The position numbers and the translations under genes are program-made. From Paenibacillus sp. FSL R5-0766 (GTDB lineage Bacteria; Bacillota; Bacilli; Paenibacillales; Paenibacillaceae): a stretch of 64,000 nt of DNA. Location of the stretch: NCBI RefSeq assembly GCF_037971845.1, contig NZ_CP150227.1:2790001-2854000 (forward strand), written 5' to 3'. Numbering within the stretch: position 1 is the first letter of the stretch; each line of letters opens with the position of its first letter. This document shows, in pieces, positions 7,824-17,289 of the stretch. Under the pieces are notes generated by a model. It ran no database searches. It was given only the letters and a program-made list of their open reading frames with translations, and was not told where the DNA came from.

Positions 7824-10781
7824 TCAACGATCCTCCCCGATCTGTAGAATGATGGTCATGGTGACACCTAGGACAGCGAGATACACGCCAAGATCAAACA
7901 GCATGGCCGTGGCGAGTTCGGTCTCTCCCAGCAAAGGAAGTTCGAAATAGCCGAAGGTTTGGCTGAGGAACGGGACTCCGAATATAAATGAACCCGCGCC
8001 CGTCAGTAGGGCTATACCCAAACCGATTCCTGTTAGAATACGGAAATCTACGGGTAACGCTTTGCGTATTGTATCCGTACTGAATGCCAGGGCAATCAAT
8101 ACGAGCGCTGCTGCGGTTACCAAGCCGCCGATGAAGCCTCCGCCCGGATTGTGATGTCCTGCGAAGAACAGATGCATGGCGAACGTGAGAATAATGAACA
8201 CAACGACCTTGGTGGTCGTTTGCAGCAATACATCATTACTTTGCAAAGGGACAGTGTCCCACGAGGATGAGCTGCGTTCGCGGTTACCATACTTTTTCGT
8301 ATTGTCCGCTTCATCATCCAGATCAGGCTCGGAATCCTGAGGTTCGTCCTTCTTGCGGAATTTCAATCGGGCTCCGAGATCCTTTGCTTCGAGGTTCAGA
8401 TTAATCATGGAGTAGATGGACAAGGAAGCAACACCAAGCACCATAATCTCCAATAACGTATCGAAGCCACGGAAATCTACCAACAACACGTTCACGACAT
8501 TTTTACCACCGGCCGAATCATAGGCTTCCTGAAGGAAGAAAGTAGATATGCTGTCGAGTGATGCGGTGCCGCTTGCAGCCAGTGCAACAAAAGTCATCAC
8601 GACACCTACTGCGATCGCTACGATCATATTGACCGTGAGATAACGGCGGCTCGATTTGCCACGTTGCAGTTCAGGCAGATGGTAGAAGCAGAGCAGGAAC
8701 AGTGCAACCGATACCGTCTCAACAATCATCTGCGTCAACGCCAGATCCGGCGCCCGGAAGAGTACAAACAGCAGAGTTACAAGGTAACCAACTGCTCCGG
8801 TCATAATGACTGCCGAGAGTCTGTTCTTGGCAAAAGGAATCGAAACTGCAGCACCAATGAGTGTGACTAACAGTACAACCTCATAGAATGAGTAGGGCGC
8901 ATTGCCCTGCAGATTCCATGTGATATTTTCGCCTGAACGGAAGAAGGCATAGACCAGTAGCGCAACCGTGAATGAAAATATATACACAAGATAATTACGA
9001 ACCGAGCCATTCATATAGGCTTCCGTCCATTTGCGTGCATAATGCTGGAGATTATCCAGTACGACATGGTACATATTGTTAATCGTTAATCCTTGCGGAT
9101 AGTGCTCATAAATATTCCTCCATCGTGGCAACAGCTTATAGAGAGTGATTCCCAGAATCACGACTCCGATCGTCATAATCAGTTCCGGAGTCCATCCATG
9201 CCACAGAGAGAAATGTACATCGAAGCGTTCGTTCCCATTCAATAGGGAAGGAAGCACAGCGGCCATTGCCGGTTCGATCAGTGATCCGGCCAACAGGTTC
9301 GGAAAGACTCCGAAGACGATGACAAGAACACCGAGTACAACGGGCGGAATGAGCATACCGGCGTGTGCTTCGTGTAACTTCTCGGCAGGGATTTCGCTTT
9401 GGCTACGACCGAGGAATGTTTTGAACACGATAATAAGTGCATAGATCAGAGTGAACACACTTGCAAGCCAAGCAAATACCGGCAATAGAACACTCCAGGA
9501 TCCAAGTCCAAAGATTCGCAGATGCGTGACTTCGACCATGGCTTGGAAGAATAGCTCTTTGCTCAGGAATCCGTTGAATGGTGGAATACCTGCCATGGCA
9601 AGTGAGCCGACCAATGCTACGGTGAATGTAATTGGCATGAACGAAGCAAGTCCACCGAGCTTCCGAATGTCACGAGTGCCCGTTTCATGATCGACAATGC
9701 CTACGACCATAAACAGAGCGGCTTTGAATGTCGCATGATTAAACAGGTGAAGCAGCGCAGCGGTTATCGCTACGGTGTACATTGCAGAGGACTCGCCATA
9801 TCCGAAGTAGAGAGCTGCAGATCCAACCCCTAAGAGGGACATGATCAGACCAAGTTGAGAGATGGTCGAATAGGCGAGAATTGCTTTGAGATCGTTTTTT
9901 TTCACCGCCAGGAATGATCCATAACACAAAGTCAGAAGACCAACGCCGGTAACGAGCCAGAACCAGAGTCCCTGTCCACCGAAGATTGGTGTAAACCGGG
10001 CTACAACGTACAGTCCGGCCTTGACCATGGTGGCTGAGTGAAGATAGGCACTGACAGGTGTCGGAGCTTCCATGGCATCCGGCAGCCAGATATGAAATGG
10101 GAACTGAGCTGACTTGGTGAAAGCTCCAATCAGGATCAAGACAAGTGCGGGTAGAAATAGTGCGCTTTCCTGAAACTGACCCAATCCTGTAATAGTTGCA
10201 CGAATACTGAATGTTCCGGTAATGAGATACATCATCATGAATCCGGTAAGCATGGCAAAACCGCCAAATACTGTAATCAGGAATGATTTTTGTGCTCCTG
10301 AAGTCGAGGCTTTACGTTTGTAATGGAATGCAATCAACAGGAATGACGTAATACTGGTCAATTCCCAGAATCCGTAGAGCACGATCATATTATCAGACAG
10401 CACCACGCCCAGCATGGCTCCCATGAACATCAACAGATACAGGTAGAAACGGTTCAGCGCTTCTTTCATATCCATGTAGAAGATGGAGTAGAGAACAACG
10501 AGGACACCAATTCCGGTGATTAGCAGTGTCAACATGAGGCTCAGACCGTCCAGATACAGATTAAATCCAATGTCCAGTGAAGGAATCCACGGGATATTTC
10601 CAGATACGGTATTGCGCTGTGACACAGCGGGTATGAGACTCGCAAAGTATACAAATAATAGTGCCGGGACAAGGAGAACCGGCCATCCCAAATGTTTTTT
10701 ACGGAAGAAACGATGCAGCATGGCAAGAAATATGCCAGCGGCAAAAGGCAGAATAATAGCAACATGAAGCAGGCTCAACAT
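7824..10781 (-). CDS. mrpA: Fused Mrp antiporter subunits A and B
   Basis: A 985-aa polypeptide. Residues about 1-800 are MrpA: a NuoL-like domain (FWELTSITSFLLI, THSATMVKAG-type charged helices, LLHLFNHATFKAALFM) plus the MrpA-specific C-terminal helices (FRGFDTLLEIMVLG). After a charged linker rich in Asp, Glu and Ser, residues about 845-985 are a complete MrpB (GHHNPGGGFIGGL, FGYFELPLLGETELATAM). In Bacillus subtilis these are two genes; here there is no stop between them and no separate mrpB. I chose ATG 10781 (MLSLLHVAI) after GGGGGTG; an ATG 30 codons upstream adds an unlikely hydrophilic leader. It is the first gene of the operon. Confidence 0.93.
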   Translation of the reverse strand: MLSLLHVAIILPFAAGIFLAMLHRFFRKKHLGWPVLLVPALLFVYFASLIPAVSQRNTVSGNIPWIPSLDIGFNLYLDGLSLMLTLLITGIGVLVVLYSIFYMDMKEALNRFYLYLLMFMGAMLGVVLSDNMIVLYGFWELTSITSFLLIAFHYKRKASTSGAQKSFLITVFGGFAMLTGFMMMYLITGTFSIRATITGLGQFQESALFLPALVLILIGAFTKSAQFPFHIWLPDAMEAPTPVSAYLHSATMVKAGLYVVARFTPIFGGQGLWFWLVTGVGLLTLCYGSFLAVKKNDLKAILAYSTISQLGLIMSLLGVGSAALYFGYGESSAMYTVAITAALLHLFNHATFKAALFMVVGIVDHETGTRDIRKLGGLASFMPITFTVALVGSLAMAGIPPFNGFLSKELFFQAMVEVTHLRIFGLGSWSVLLPVFAWLASVFTLIYALIIVFKTFLGRSQSEIPAEKLHEAHAGMLIPPVVLGVLVIVFGVFPNLLAGSLIEPAMAAVLPSLLNGNERFDVHFSLWHGWTPELIMTIGVVILGITLYKLLPRWRNIYEHYPQGLTINNMYHVVLDNLQHYARKWTEAYMNGSVRNYLVYIFSFTVALLVYAFFRSGENITWNLQGNAPYSFYEVVLLVTLIGAAVSIPFAKNRLSAVIMTGAVGYLVTLLFVLFRAPDLALTQMIVETVSVALFLLCFYHLPELQRGKSSRRYLTVNMIVAIAVGVVMTFVALAASGTASLDSISTFFLQEAYDSAGGKNVVNVLLVDFRGFDTLLEIMVLGVASLSIYSMINLNLEAKDLGARLKFRKKDEPQDSEPDLDDEADNTKKYGNRERSSSSWDTVPLQSNDVLLQTTTKVVVFIILTFAMHLFFAGHHNPGGGFIGGLVTAAALVLIALAFSTDTIRKALPVDFRILTGIGLGIALLTGAGSFIFGVPFLSQTFGYFELPLLGETELATAMLFDLGVYLAVLGVTMTIILQIGEDR

Positions 10782-11079
10782 TACACCCCCAATGTTTAGT
10801 ATTTCGATTTCTCTCTCTGTGACATACAGGCACATGATCCTTTGAAGGATATGCTTGCTCTCTATATTCATAACCCAAGTATGTATATACAGAATCGTGT
10901 CTATTCTTTGAATGGAAGAAACACGGTGAAGATTTCAGTATAATATTGTATGTACACGTATAATAAAAAAACATACAAGTTCCGATAAATATGAAAACGA
11001 TTAGGTGACATTCCGTGTACTCTTTGCAGCATAGTTATGTTGAAAAGCAAGATGGTTTCACCGTGTAATGGAGGAAGTA
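10782..11079. promoter_or_regulatory. Divergent promoter region, mrp operon / diguanylate cyclase
   Basis: About 300 bases between two divergent genes. The centre (10935-10975) is AT-rich with TATAAT-like hexamers on both strands (for example TATAAT at 10941 and in CGTATAATAAA near 10959). I see no terminator, riboswitch or coding frame. Promoter assignment is by position and composition only. Confidence 0.4.
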
Positions 11080-12720
11080 ATGTCATTCAAAATTAGAACT
11101 GTGCTCACAGTCATCTGTGCTATGTTATCCTTGCTGGTTACCCTGACGATTGGGTCTATTTTTAGCCAAAAGTCATTTGTTGCTGTAGAGACTGAGATTG
11201 GTCACTCGCTTACAGGCACGGCCTCACAGGCTTCGGACAAGCTGGATCGTTTCATGTCTGCTCGCGCGGGTGAACTGGACCTGTTGGGCCGAATGGCTTC
11301 GTTGGAAGATGGATTCCAACCTGATGAGATTCAGATGCTGCTGGATCAGTTACAAGACAGCTTTCCCTCATTCTCATGGGTTGGATTCATGGACCCGAAG
11401 GGAAAAGTATTAGCTGCCACGGATGGTATTTTGCTTGGGGAAAATTTATCAGAGCGACCTGTGTATCAGGAGGGAATCAGGGGTAAATTCATTGGAGATG
11501 TGCATAATGCAGTTCTTCTAGCCAAGCTGCTTCCGAATCCAACGGGAGAGCCGTTGCAATTTGTCGATATCAGTTTTCCGCTGAAAGATAGCAAAGGAAT
11601 GATTCAAGGTGTGCTCGCTGCACATTTAAGCTGGGAGTGGGCGAAGGAAGTTGAGGAATCTGTACTTGCCCCATTGAAAAGGGAAGAAAAGGACATTGAG
11701 TTTTTTATCGTGAGCAAAAAGGAACATACCGTGCTGCTCGGTCCGAAGGAATGGGTCGGTAAACCGATGGTATTGCCCGGCATTGAAGAGGCCCAGCGCA
11801 ACAAAAGCAGTTGGTCCATTGAAAAGTGGCCTGACGGGAATGAATATGTGACAGGGTTTGCCTACAGCCAGGGTCATCTGGATTATCCCGGATTAGGCTG
11901 GACCGTAGTCATTCGTCAAGTCAAGTCATCTGCTTTTGCTTCTGTGTTTGACCTGATGTGGTTTAATGTGTGGTCTGGACTTGCCGTTACCGTGCTGTTT
12001 GCACTGATTGGCTGGTTTGTCTCACGTCTGATCTCTGCCCCACTTGTGCGTCTTACCAGAGTAGCCAATCGACTGCGTGCAGGGGAAGAGCTTGAGATTC
12101 CTGCGATTAAGGGGATTAAGGAGATTGAAGTGTTGTCCCGTTCGCTTCGGGATATGCTGACCTCTCTTATGAATAAAAACTCAGAGCTGGTTGTGATGCA
12201 GAATCTGGCGCATTTTGATCAGTTGACTAGACTGCCGAACCGCACTGCCCTAGAAGTGTATCTGGAGGAGTCTCTGGAGACCGAAAGTGAAAATCACACG
12301 CTAACTTTTCTCTATCTGGATCTCGATGGATTCAAACGGGTCAACGATACACTTGGACATCAGACGGGAGATGTATTGTTACAGAAAGTGGCTCAGCGAC
12401 TGTCTGCTCTTGGTCAGGAGAAGGGGATAACGGTCCGATTGGGTGGAGATGAATTCCTCATTGTACTTCAGTCGATTGGAAGTCATCCGAGGGAAGAAGC
12501 CATGGCTTATGCAGAAGCCATCATTCAAAGTCTGAACAAGCCGTTTATTATCGATTACGAGCGAATTCGAATTGGATGTAGTATTGGAGGTGCTGAATAT
12601 CCAACCAACAGCGACAACCCAAGTGAGATTATTCGGATGGCGGACGAAGCTCTATATGAGTCCAAACGTGCAGGCAAGAACAGAATGACATTTTATTCCG
12701 AGTTGAAGCAGGATCCTTAG
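11080..12720 (+). CDS. Membrane diguanylate cyclase with Cache-type sensor
   Basis: A 546-aa c-di-GMP synthase. Order: membrane helix (about 7-27), extracytoplasmic Cache-like sensor (about 30-290), second helix (about 298-318), HAMP linker, GGDEF domain (about 380-546) with an intact RLGGDEF active loop. The allosteric RxxD inhibition site normally five residues before GGDEF is absent (the position reads QEKG), so product feedback may be lost. ATG 11080 is chosen because GGAGGAAG sits just before it and overlaps an upstream in-frame ATG at 11068. No EAL domain. Confidence 0.9.
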   Translation: MSFKIRTVLTVICAMLSLLVTLTIGSIFSQKSFVAVETEIGHSLTGTASQASDKLDRFMSARAGELDLLGRMASLEDGFQPDEIQMLLDQLQDSFPSFSWVGFMDPKGKVLAATDGILLGENLSERPVYQEGIRGKFIGDVHNAVLLAKLLPNPTGEPLQFVDISFPLKDSKGMIQGVLAAHLSWEWAKEVEESVLAPLKREEKDIEFFIVSKKEHTVLLGPKEWVGKPMVLPGIEEAQRNKSSWSIEKWPDGNEYVTGFAYSQGHLDYPGLGWTVVIRQVKSSAFASVFDLMWFNVWSGLAVTVLFALIGWFVSRLISAPLVRLTRVANRLRAGEELEIPAIKGIKEIEVLSRSLRDMLTSLMNKNSELVVMQNLAHFDQLTRLPNRTALEVYLEESLETESENHTLTFLYLDLDGFKRVNDTLGHQTGDVLLQKVAQRLSALGQEKGITVRLGGDEFLIVLQSIGSHPREEAMAYAEAIIQSLNKPFIIDYERIRIGCSIGGAEYPTNSDNPSEIIRMADEALYESKRAGKNRMTFYSELKQDP

Positions 12721-12791
12721 CGTATAATAACATTAGCGGGGTTATCCCAATCATCTTTGTGCGAATATGCGTATAGACAAGGAGGGGTGAA

Positions 12792-13313
12792 ATGTCTGGA
12801 AAATATACATCTGTACCTTATGGTTATGAGCCACCTGCGGCCAGCCACAAAGGTACACTGACTTTTTATGACTCGTTTGAACATGTGACTGATGAGCAAC
12901 TCGAGCGAGCCGCTGCAACGGTGGGTACCCGCTCATTCACACAGCTTGTGCTGTATCCTTTACACGAGAGCACGTTTAAACGAATGAGCAAGGAACCGAT
13001 ACGGGCATATTACAAAAGAGAAGATCGCCTGCATGATTGGCGGCGGGAACATCCAACTTCACGTATACGTGTGGAGGGGCTTGAGGGCAAGAGAAAAAAA
13101 TATACACCTGTGGATAGCGCGCTGCGGCATATCACTGCGGAATATCCAGCCCCTCACTTTCTGTATTTGACGATAGAGATGGCGAATATGTTTGCTTCAT
13201 TTGATTCCTTCAAGGATTGGATCAAAGAGTTGCGTCTCATCATTGACGGATCGTCCGAATACCTGCATCCGATGCTGGAGCAAAATCGTCATCGCTGGGA
13301 ATGGGCGGAATGA
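12792..13313 (+). CDS. Conserved-looking protein of unknown function
   Basis: A 173-aa soluble protein that I cannot place in a family. It has a strong start (AAGGAGGGGTGAA then ATG). It is rich in aromatic and charged residues, with a basic middle (RLHDWRREHPTSRIR, EGKRKKYTP) and a predicted alpha/beta N-terminal half (TLTFYDSFEHVTDEQLERAA). No signal peptide or membrane segment. It lies between two diguanylate cyclases but is not clearly co-transcribed with either, as it ends at a terminator shared with the convergent gene. Confidence 0.75.
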   Translation: MSGKYTSVPYGYEPPAASHKGTLTFYDSFEHVTDEQLERAAATVGTRSFTQLVLYPLHESTFKRMSKEPIRAYYKREDRLHDWRREHPTSRIRVEGLEGKRKKYTPVDSALRHITAEYPAPHFLYLTIEMANMFASFDSFKDWIKELRLIIDGSSEYLHPMLEQNRHRWEWAE

Positions 13314-13362
13314 AAACATAGACGTATGAAAAAGATCGGCCTGCTGATCGTATTCAAACCCC

Positions 13363-13415
13363 AAAAAAGTTGTGTTGTCCAAACCGGAATTCCGGTGTAC
13401 AGCACAACTTTTTTA
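13363..13415. terminator. Bidirectional terminator
   Basis: AAAAAAGTTGTG pairs with CACAACTTTTTT, with ACCGGAATTCCGGT nested inside. It has T-tracts in both directions and separates two convergent genes. Confidence 0.85.
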
Positions 13416-13416
13416 T

Positions 13417-14556
13417 TTACATTTTCTCTGCCAAGGACGAAGTCAGATCAAGTGATGTTACGGTTTTATTTTTACCTGTTCGTTTGGCGGCATACAGACA
13501 GGCATCCACTTCCTCGAACAATTTGTCTTTGGTTAGATTGGGACTGTAGCTTTTGAGACCGATACTCACCGTGATGGAAGCTCCTTCAAGTTCCAGATGC
13601 CCCATCAGGGCAATCTTCTGACGAATCTGTTCCACCAAGGCATAGGCCTGCTTGAAAGATTGCTCAAACATCAATAAGGCGAACTCTTCGCCCCCGTACC
13701 GTGCTGCAATATCACTTGATGTAATGGTTTCCTGAATGATCAGGGACACTTTCTCCAGAATGATATCTCCAACCCGATGACCATACGTATCATTAATGGA
13801 TTTGAAGTCATCAATATCGATCAGGGAAAGATGCAGACTCATGCCACTGTTGGCATACTCAAATGCTTTTTCATAATAATCCTTGAATGAGCTTTGATTA
13901 TAAAGGTTGGTTAAACCGTCTGTTTTGGACTGTTTGGTCATAATGGCATTTCGCACAATAAGGTCCTGCTTGGCAAGCATGCTGGCCTGAAGATCATCGA
14001 GCACCTCAACGCCGCTGGTTACGATAACCTGTGCTACATATGTACCTAGGATTAGAAAAGCAGGAATGGATACCATGTCAAATGAAGACAGGTACAACCG
14101 GTAAGCCGGGTCGAACAAAACTAGAAAGTAACCAGTCATCTGCATCAGAAAGACAATCCAGACTCTCTTTTTACTGAAGAACAGCACTGAAGCGAAGATG
14201 GGCAACAGACAGATTGCTAATATAATCCGAATGTCATAATTGACATGAATAATCGTCCAGGCGATAACCGTGCTGGCTATAGACATGGTGTAAAAGGAAT
14301 ATGAACTGAAGCGCCGATCAACCCAACTTGCGAACAAAATGCATGAACTGCTGACGGTCGTAGGCCAGAACAGGACATTCATCAAGAAATCGGTAGGTGT
14401 GCGATCATACTCCAGAACCAGGAAACAGCCAATCTGAATGGCGAAATGTGCGATGATAACAATCCAGTAGGCATGGAGCATTTTTTGAATCCATTTGGAA
14501 TGTTTGAACTCGTACTCTGTTGGAATGTGGCTATTGTGCGTATGGAAACCTTTCAT
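13417..14556 (-). CDS. Membrane GGDEF diguanylate cyclase
   Basis: A 379-aa protein with six or seven N-terminal membrane helices (to about residue 195) and a cytoplasmic GGDEF domain with the active variant ARYGGEEF. The five-upstream RxxD inhibitory site is not present (reads TSSD). The membrane part resembles integral sensory domains rather than Cache, so it may sense a lipid or small molecule. The start is the ATG at 14556, with a weak GCGGTGA site; the exact start is less sure than the family. Confidence 0.88.
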   Translation of the reverse strand: MKGFHTHNSHIPTEYEFKHSKWIQKMLHAYWIVIIAHFAIQIGCFLVLEYDRTPTDFLMNVLFWPTTVSSSCILFASWVDRRFSSYSFYTMSIASTVIAWTIIHVNYDIRIILAICLLPIFASVLFFSKKRVWIVFLMQMTGYFLVLFDPAYRLYLSSFDMVSIPAFLILGTYVAQVIVTSGVEVLDDLQASMLAKQDLIVRNAIMTKQSKTDGLTNLYNQSSFKDYYEKAFEYANSGMSLHLSLIDIDDFKSINDTYGHRVGDIILEKVSLIIQETITSSDIAARYGGEEFALLMFEQSFKQAYALVEQIRQKIALMGHLELEGASITVSIGLKSYSPNLTKDKLFEEVDACLYAAKRTGKNKTVTSLDLTSSLAEKM

Positions 14557-14898
14557 ATATCACCGCTGACTGCATCATAATGGTACGACAGAATTACTCT
14601 CGTATATGATGATTATAAATTACAATGAACAAAACGCAAATGATTATATTTTAAGCATGAGAGCTAAGATTACATTGGGCAAAAACGGGCTGGCGAAACC
14701 CGATCAAATGAGTACAGCATCATTGTGGAGTATGGAGAAGAATAGGAGGTATCACGGTTAACGGTAACTTGCCTGAGGAATTTGCTCATTCTGGATGCCA
14801 TGAGATTACACGAACGTAAATGAATGGTATACTAATTGAATATGAACTCGGCAATCAACCCGTGGAATCGGGACGTCGGAGTAGAGGAGGCAGCCACA
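14557..14898. other. Intergenic region between diguanylate cyclase and YolD-like gene
   Basis: About 340 bases. There is one small hairpin (CGGG...CCCG near 14690-14702) and an AGGAGGT-like sequence at 14743-14750 with no in-frame start after it. I compared the hairpin region with c-di-GMP riboswitch cores and found no match. No other signal seen. Confidence 0.3.
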
Positions 14899-15156
14899 TT
14901 GGCAAAAGCAAAAGTAGCAAAAAGACCTACACGGGATGAGTTTGAACTTGAAGAGTTGGGAAACCAACTGGTTGAAGCCTTTCGGGAACGTTCGGAAGTA
15001 CTGTTGACGGTATGGGGCAAAGAAGATCAGGTGCAAGGAGTTATCGTCAAAATGGACTCCCGTACACGACTCGTGCATGTAGAGTATACCGAAGAAGAGT
15101 TCACGGCGAAGGTGCCTTTTCTGGATATCATGCGTGTGCAATCTCCCCGGTACTGA
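14899..15156 (+). CDS. YolD-like family protein
   Basis: An 85-aa protein whose C-terminal half matches the YolD-like pattern: a short strand (EVLLTVWGKEDQ), then GVIVKMDSRTRLVHVEY and FLDIMRVQ. The family is common in Firmicutes and sometimes linked to UV-damage DNA polymerases, but the role is not established. I chose TTG 14899: AGGAGG (14885-14890) lies 8 bases before it. The in-frame ATGs at 14836/14842 have no binding site and would place the AGGAGG inside the gene. Confidence 0.75.
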   Translation: MAKAKVAKRPTRDEFELEELGNQLVEAFRERSEVLLTVWGKEDQVQGVIVKMDSRTRLVHVEYTEEEFTAKVPFLDIMRVQSPRY

Positions 15157-15256
15157 ACGAAAAAAACAGCAATCTGAATAATTAGGGCATCCGCCCTGTC
15201 AAAGTTGTTCTTCCTGCATAAGATAACCCATACCTGTTGCAGAGGAGGTACGGTCA

Positions 15257-15376
15257 ATGAGCGAAGTATTAGGTGGAGAAACAAGAGGCTACGGATACGG
15301 AGGTTTCACTTCTGTAGGTGCCATTCTGGTTCTGTTCATCCTGTTGGTTATCATCTCCAAAGCGTTCTTGGTATAA
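15257..15376 (+). CDS. YjcZ-family small sporulation protein
   Basis: A 39-aa protein with a Gly/Tyr-rich head (GYGYGGF) and one hydrophobic helix (GAILVLFILLVIIS) ending KAFLV, the pattern of the YjcZ/YczN tiny membrane proteins made during sporulation. AGAGGAGG lies before the ATG and a strong terminator follows, which supports a real gene despite its size. Confidence 0.8.
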   Translation: MSEVLGGETRGYGYGGFTSVGAILVLFILLVIISKAFLV

Positions 15377-15400
15377 TTGCATATCTCTAAAGAATGAAAG

Positions 15401-15430
15401 AAGCTCTGCCATCGCGGCAGAGCTTTTTTG
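15401..15430 (+). terminator. Rho-independent terminator
   Basis: AAGCTCTGCC / GGCAGAGCTT stem with a five-base loop and a run of six T, after the YjcZ-like gene. Confidence 0.9.
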
Positions 15431-15532
15431 ATCGTTCAGTCCTTGGCGAATTTTGTAGAAAATCGGTGTAAGTCCTGCTTACGTTATGTTAGAATATAAC
15501 CATCCCTAGAGAAAGAAAGAGGTGTTTTGATT

Positions 15533-16036
15533 ATGAGCCAAACGTTAACAGAATCTTTAAATGAACAGATGAACTTTGAGTTTTATTCCGCTCATGTATA
15601 TCTGGCTATGGCAGCTTATTGTTCCAGCAAAAGTCTGGATGGATTTGCGAACTTCTTCATCGTGCAAGCGGAAGAAGAGCGATTCCATGGCATGAAAATA
15701 TACAAATTCCTGAATGATCGTGGACAACGTGCCACACTTGCGGCTTTGCCAGAACCGAAGAATGAATATGCTTCGATGCTGGATGTATTTGAACATGGTT
15801 ATGCTCATGAACAGCAAAACACGAAAAAATTCTACAATCTGGCTGACATCGCTCTGAATGAACGTGAACATGCAACGATGTATTTCCTGAAATGGTTCAT
15901 TGATGAGCAGGTTGAAGAGGAAGCATTGTTTGACAACATTATTCAGAAGCTGCGCCGCATTGAAAAAGACAGCAATGCCTTCTACATGCTGGATGCCGAG
16001 TTTGGCAAACGTTCGTTCACAGCTCCTGCTGAATAA
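15533..16036 (+). CDS. Ferritin
   Basis: A 167-aa cytoplasmic iron-storage protein of the non-haem ferritin (FtnA) type. Ferroxidase ligands are visible: the Glu in NFEFYSAHVY, the EExxxH pair in AEEERFHGMKIY, and downstream Glu/Gln in EREHATMYFLKWFIDEQVEEE. It oxidises Fe(II) and stores it in a 24-subunit shell. I chose ATG 15533 rather than TTG 15527, since AAAGAGGTG is spaced properly for it. It is a single gene; no clear Fur or PerR box was recognised. Confidence 0.93.
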   Translation: MSQTLTESLNEQMNFEFYSAHVYLAMAAYCSSKSLDGFANFFIVQAEEERFHGMKIYKFLNDRGQRATLAALPEPKNEYASMLDVFEHGYAHEQQNTKKFYNLADIALNEREHATMYFLKWFIDEQVEEEALFDNIIQKLRRIEKDSNAFYMLDAEFGKRSFTAPAE

Positions 16037-16506
16037 ATGCACGTAGGGAGTCAAAAAGATTCCAGCGTCAAAACACCATTTACATACAGCATGAGGTAAT
16101 GATCCTGAATGCAATGGGGCAATCCCCTTGCAAGGGATGATGGTTTGATGCCATATGCTGATTGAAGACAAAGAAGCCTGCACTTGTGCAGGTTTTTTTG
16201 CATGCAACGATATTTAATGATTGTATTGATTTACTTGAATTGGAGTAAAGGTCTATCAAAATTCTAAATATGGGTAATAGAGGATATGTCACAATTGATC
16301 TATCCTGGCGGGATCTTATTTTGCGCAAATCTATCAAATTCGTATTAAATTTTAGGTTTATCTGACAAAAGTGTAACTCTACCGTAGCCTTTGGAGCGAG
16401 AACAGGAGCCACTATCTTTGATAGTATTAGGATTAATCGCCAAGGGATGAAGGTAGAAAAACATGGACACCCGGGGAAATATAACACATAAGGGAGACTT
16501 TTAATT
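16037..16506. other. Long intergenic region upstream of polysaccharide deacetylase
   Basis: About 470 bases. It contains a terminator at 16175-16200 and then about 300 bases of AT-rich sequence with two copies of a TCTATCAAA-TTC motif (near 16252 and 16331). I looked for riboswitch cores (c-di-AMP, c-di-GMP, purine, M-box), because cell-wall genes are often so controlled, and found none. The length suggests an untranslated leader or several promoters. Confidence 0.35.
16175..16200 (+). terminator. Rho-independent terminator
   Basis: GCCTGCAC / GTGCAGG stem with a two-base loop and seven T residues, about 140 bases after the ferritin stop. Confidence 0.85.
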
Positions 16507-17247
16507 ATGCTACATATTCGTAAATCTATCATGGTCACACTTGCTATTTTACTAATCATTCCACTATTATTGCCGCAGTCGGTATCTGCCGAATCAGCTG
16601 CATCCAAGGATGGAGCAAGCAAAACAAATTCCAAAATCATATACCTGACGTTTGATGATGGGCCAACCGCTCATACGGGTCAGTTACTGGATATTCTGGA
16701 TCAGTATCATGCGAAGGCAACGTTTTTCATGCTGGGTCCTCGGATGGAGCAATTTCAGAAGGCTACCAAACGAATCGTAGCTGACGGGCATGGATTGGGT
16801 CTGCATGGTGTGACTCACGTTCCAGGCAAATTCTATAAATCTGCATATACCGGATTGAAAGAGATGCAACAGGCCAATGCAAGTCTGAACAAGGTTGCCG
16901 GAGTTAAAACAAGTCTCGTTCGAACGCCATATGGTAGTAAACCTTATCTCAAACCGGCATTCCGTAATGTACTGCTGGGTCAGGGTGGATTCCATCTATG
17001 GGACTGGAATGTCGATTCGGAAGATTGGAAATACAAGAAAGATCACCAGAAAGTCTATAACAGTGTAATGAAGCAGATCCACAATGTGCAAAAGAGCGGA
17101 ACAACACCTGTTGTGCTTATGCACGACCAGGAAGCAACGCTAAAAGTATTACCGCAAGTATTAAAAACATTGAAGGCAGAAGGGTATCGTTTTGAAGTAT
17201 TAAGTAAAAAAGTGCAGCCGGTTAACTTCTGGAACGACAAGCGTTAA
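16507..17247 (+). CDS. Secreted polysaccharide deacetylase (NodB domain, CE4)
   Basis: A 246-aa enzyme with a signal peptide (cut likely after VSA, residue 28). The NodB motifs are complete: LTFDDGP (Asp50/Asp51), HGVTH (His100 and His104, metal ligands), RTPYG, the DWNVDSEDW block and LMHD near the end. Such enzymes remove N-acetyl groups from peptidoglycan or related glycans outside the membrane. No LysM or lectin-like domain is attached. The following lipoprotein gene is only about 40 bases away and may be co-transcribed. Confidence 0.93.
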   Translation: MLHIRKSIMVTLAILLIIPLLLPQSVSAESAASKDGASKTNSKIIYLTFDDGPTAHTGQLLDILDQYHAKATFFMLGPRMEQFQKATKRIVADGHGLGLHGVTHVPGKFYKSAYTGLKEMQQANASLNKVAGVKTSLVRTPYGSKPYLKPAFRNVLLGQGGFHLWDWNVDSEDWKYKKDHQKVYNSVMKQIHNVQKSGTTPVVLMHDQEATLKVLPQVLKTLKAEGYRFEVLSKKVQPVNFWNDKR

Positions 17248-17289
17248 TCTTTAATTTTTCGATTGGCTACAACGAAGGAGGTTCACATC

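Noticed and set aside
14640..14760. Possible c-di-GMP riboswitch near the diguanylate cyclase
   Set aside because: Only one small hairpin; conserved GEMM bases not found.
15557..16207. 216-codon minus-strand frame opposite ferritin
   Set aside because: It mirrors a well-conserved ferritin gene, lacks a ribosome binding site and has no protein-like features.
16201..16506. Possible riboswitch before the polysaccharide deacetylase
   Set aside because: Compared with c-di-AMP, c-di-GMP, purine and magnesium classes; core motifs absent.
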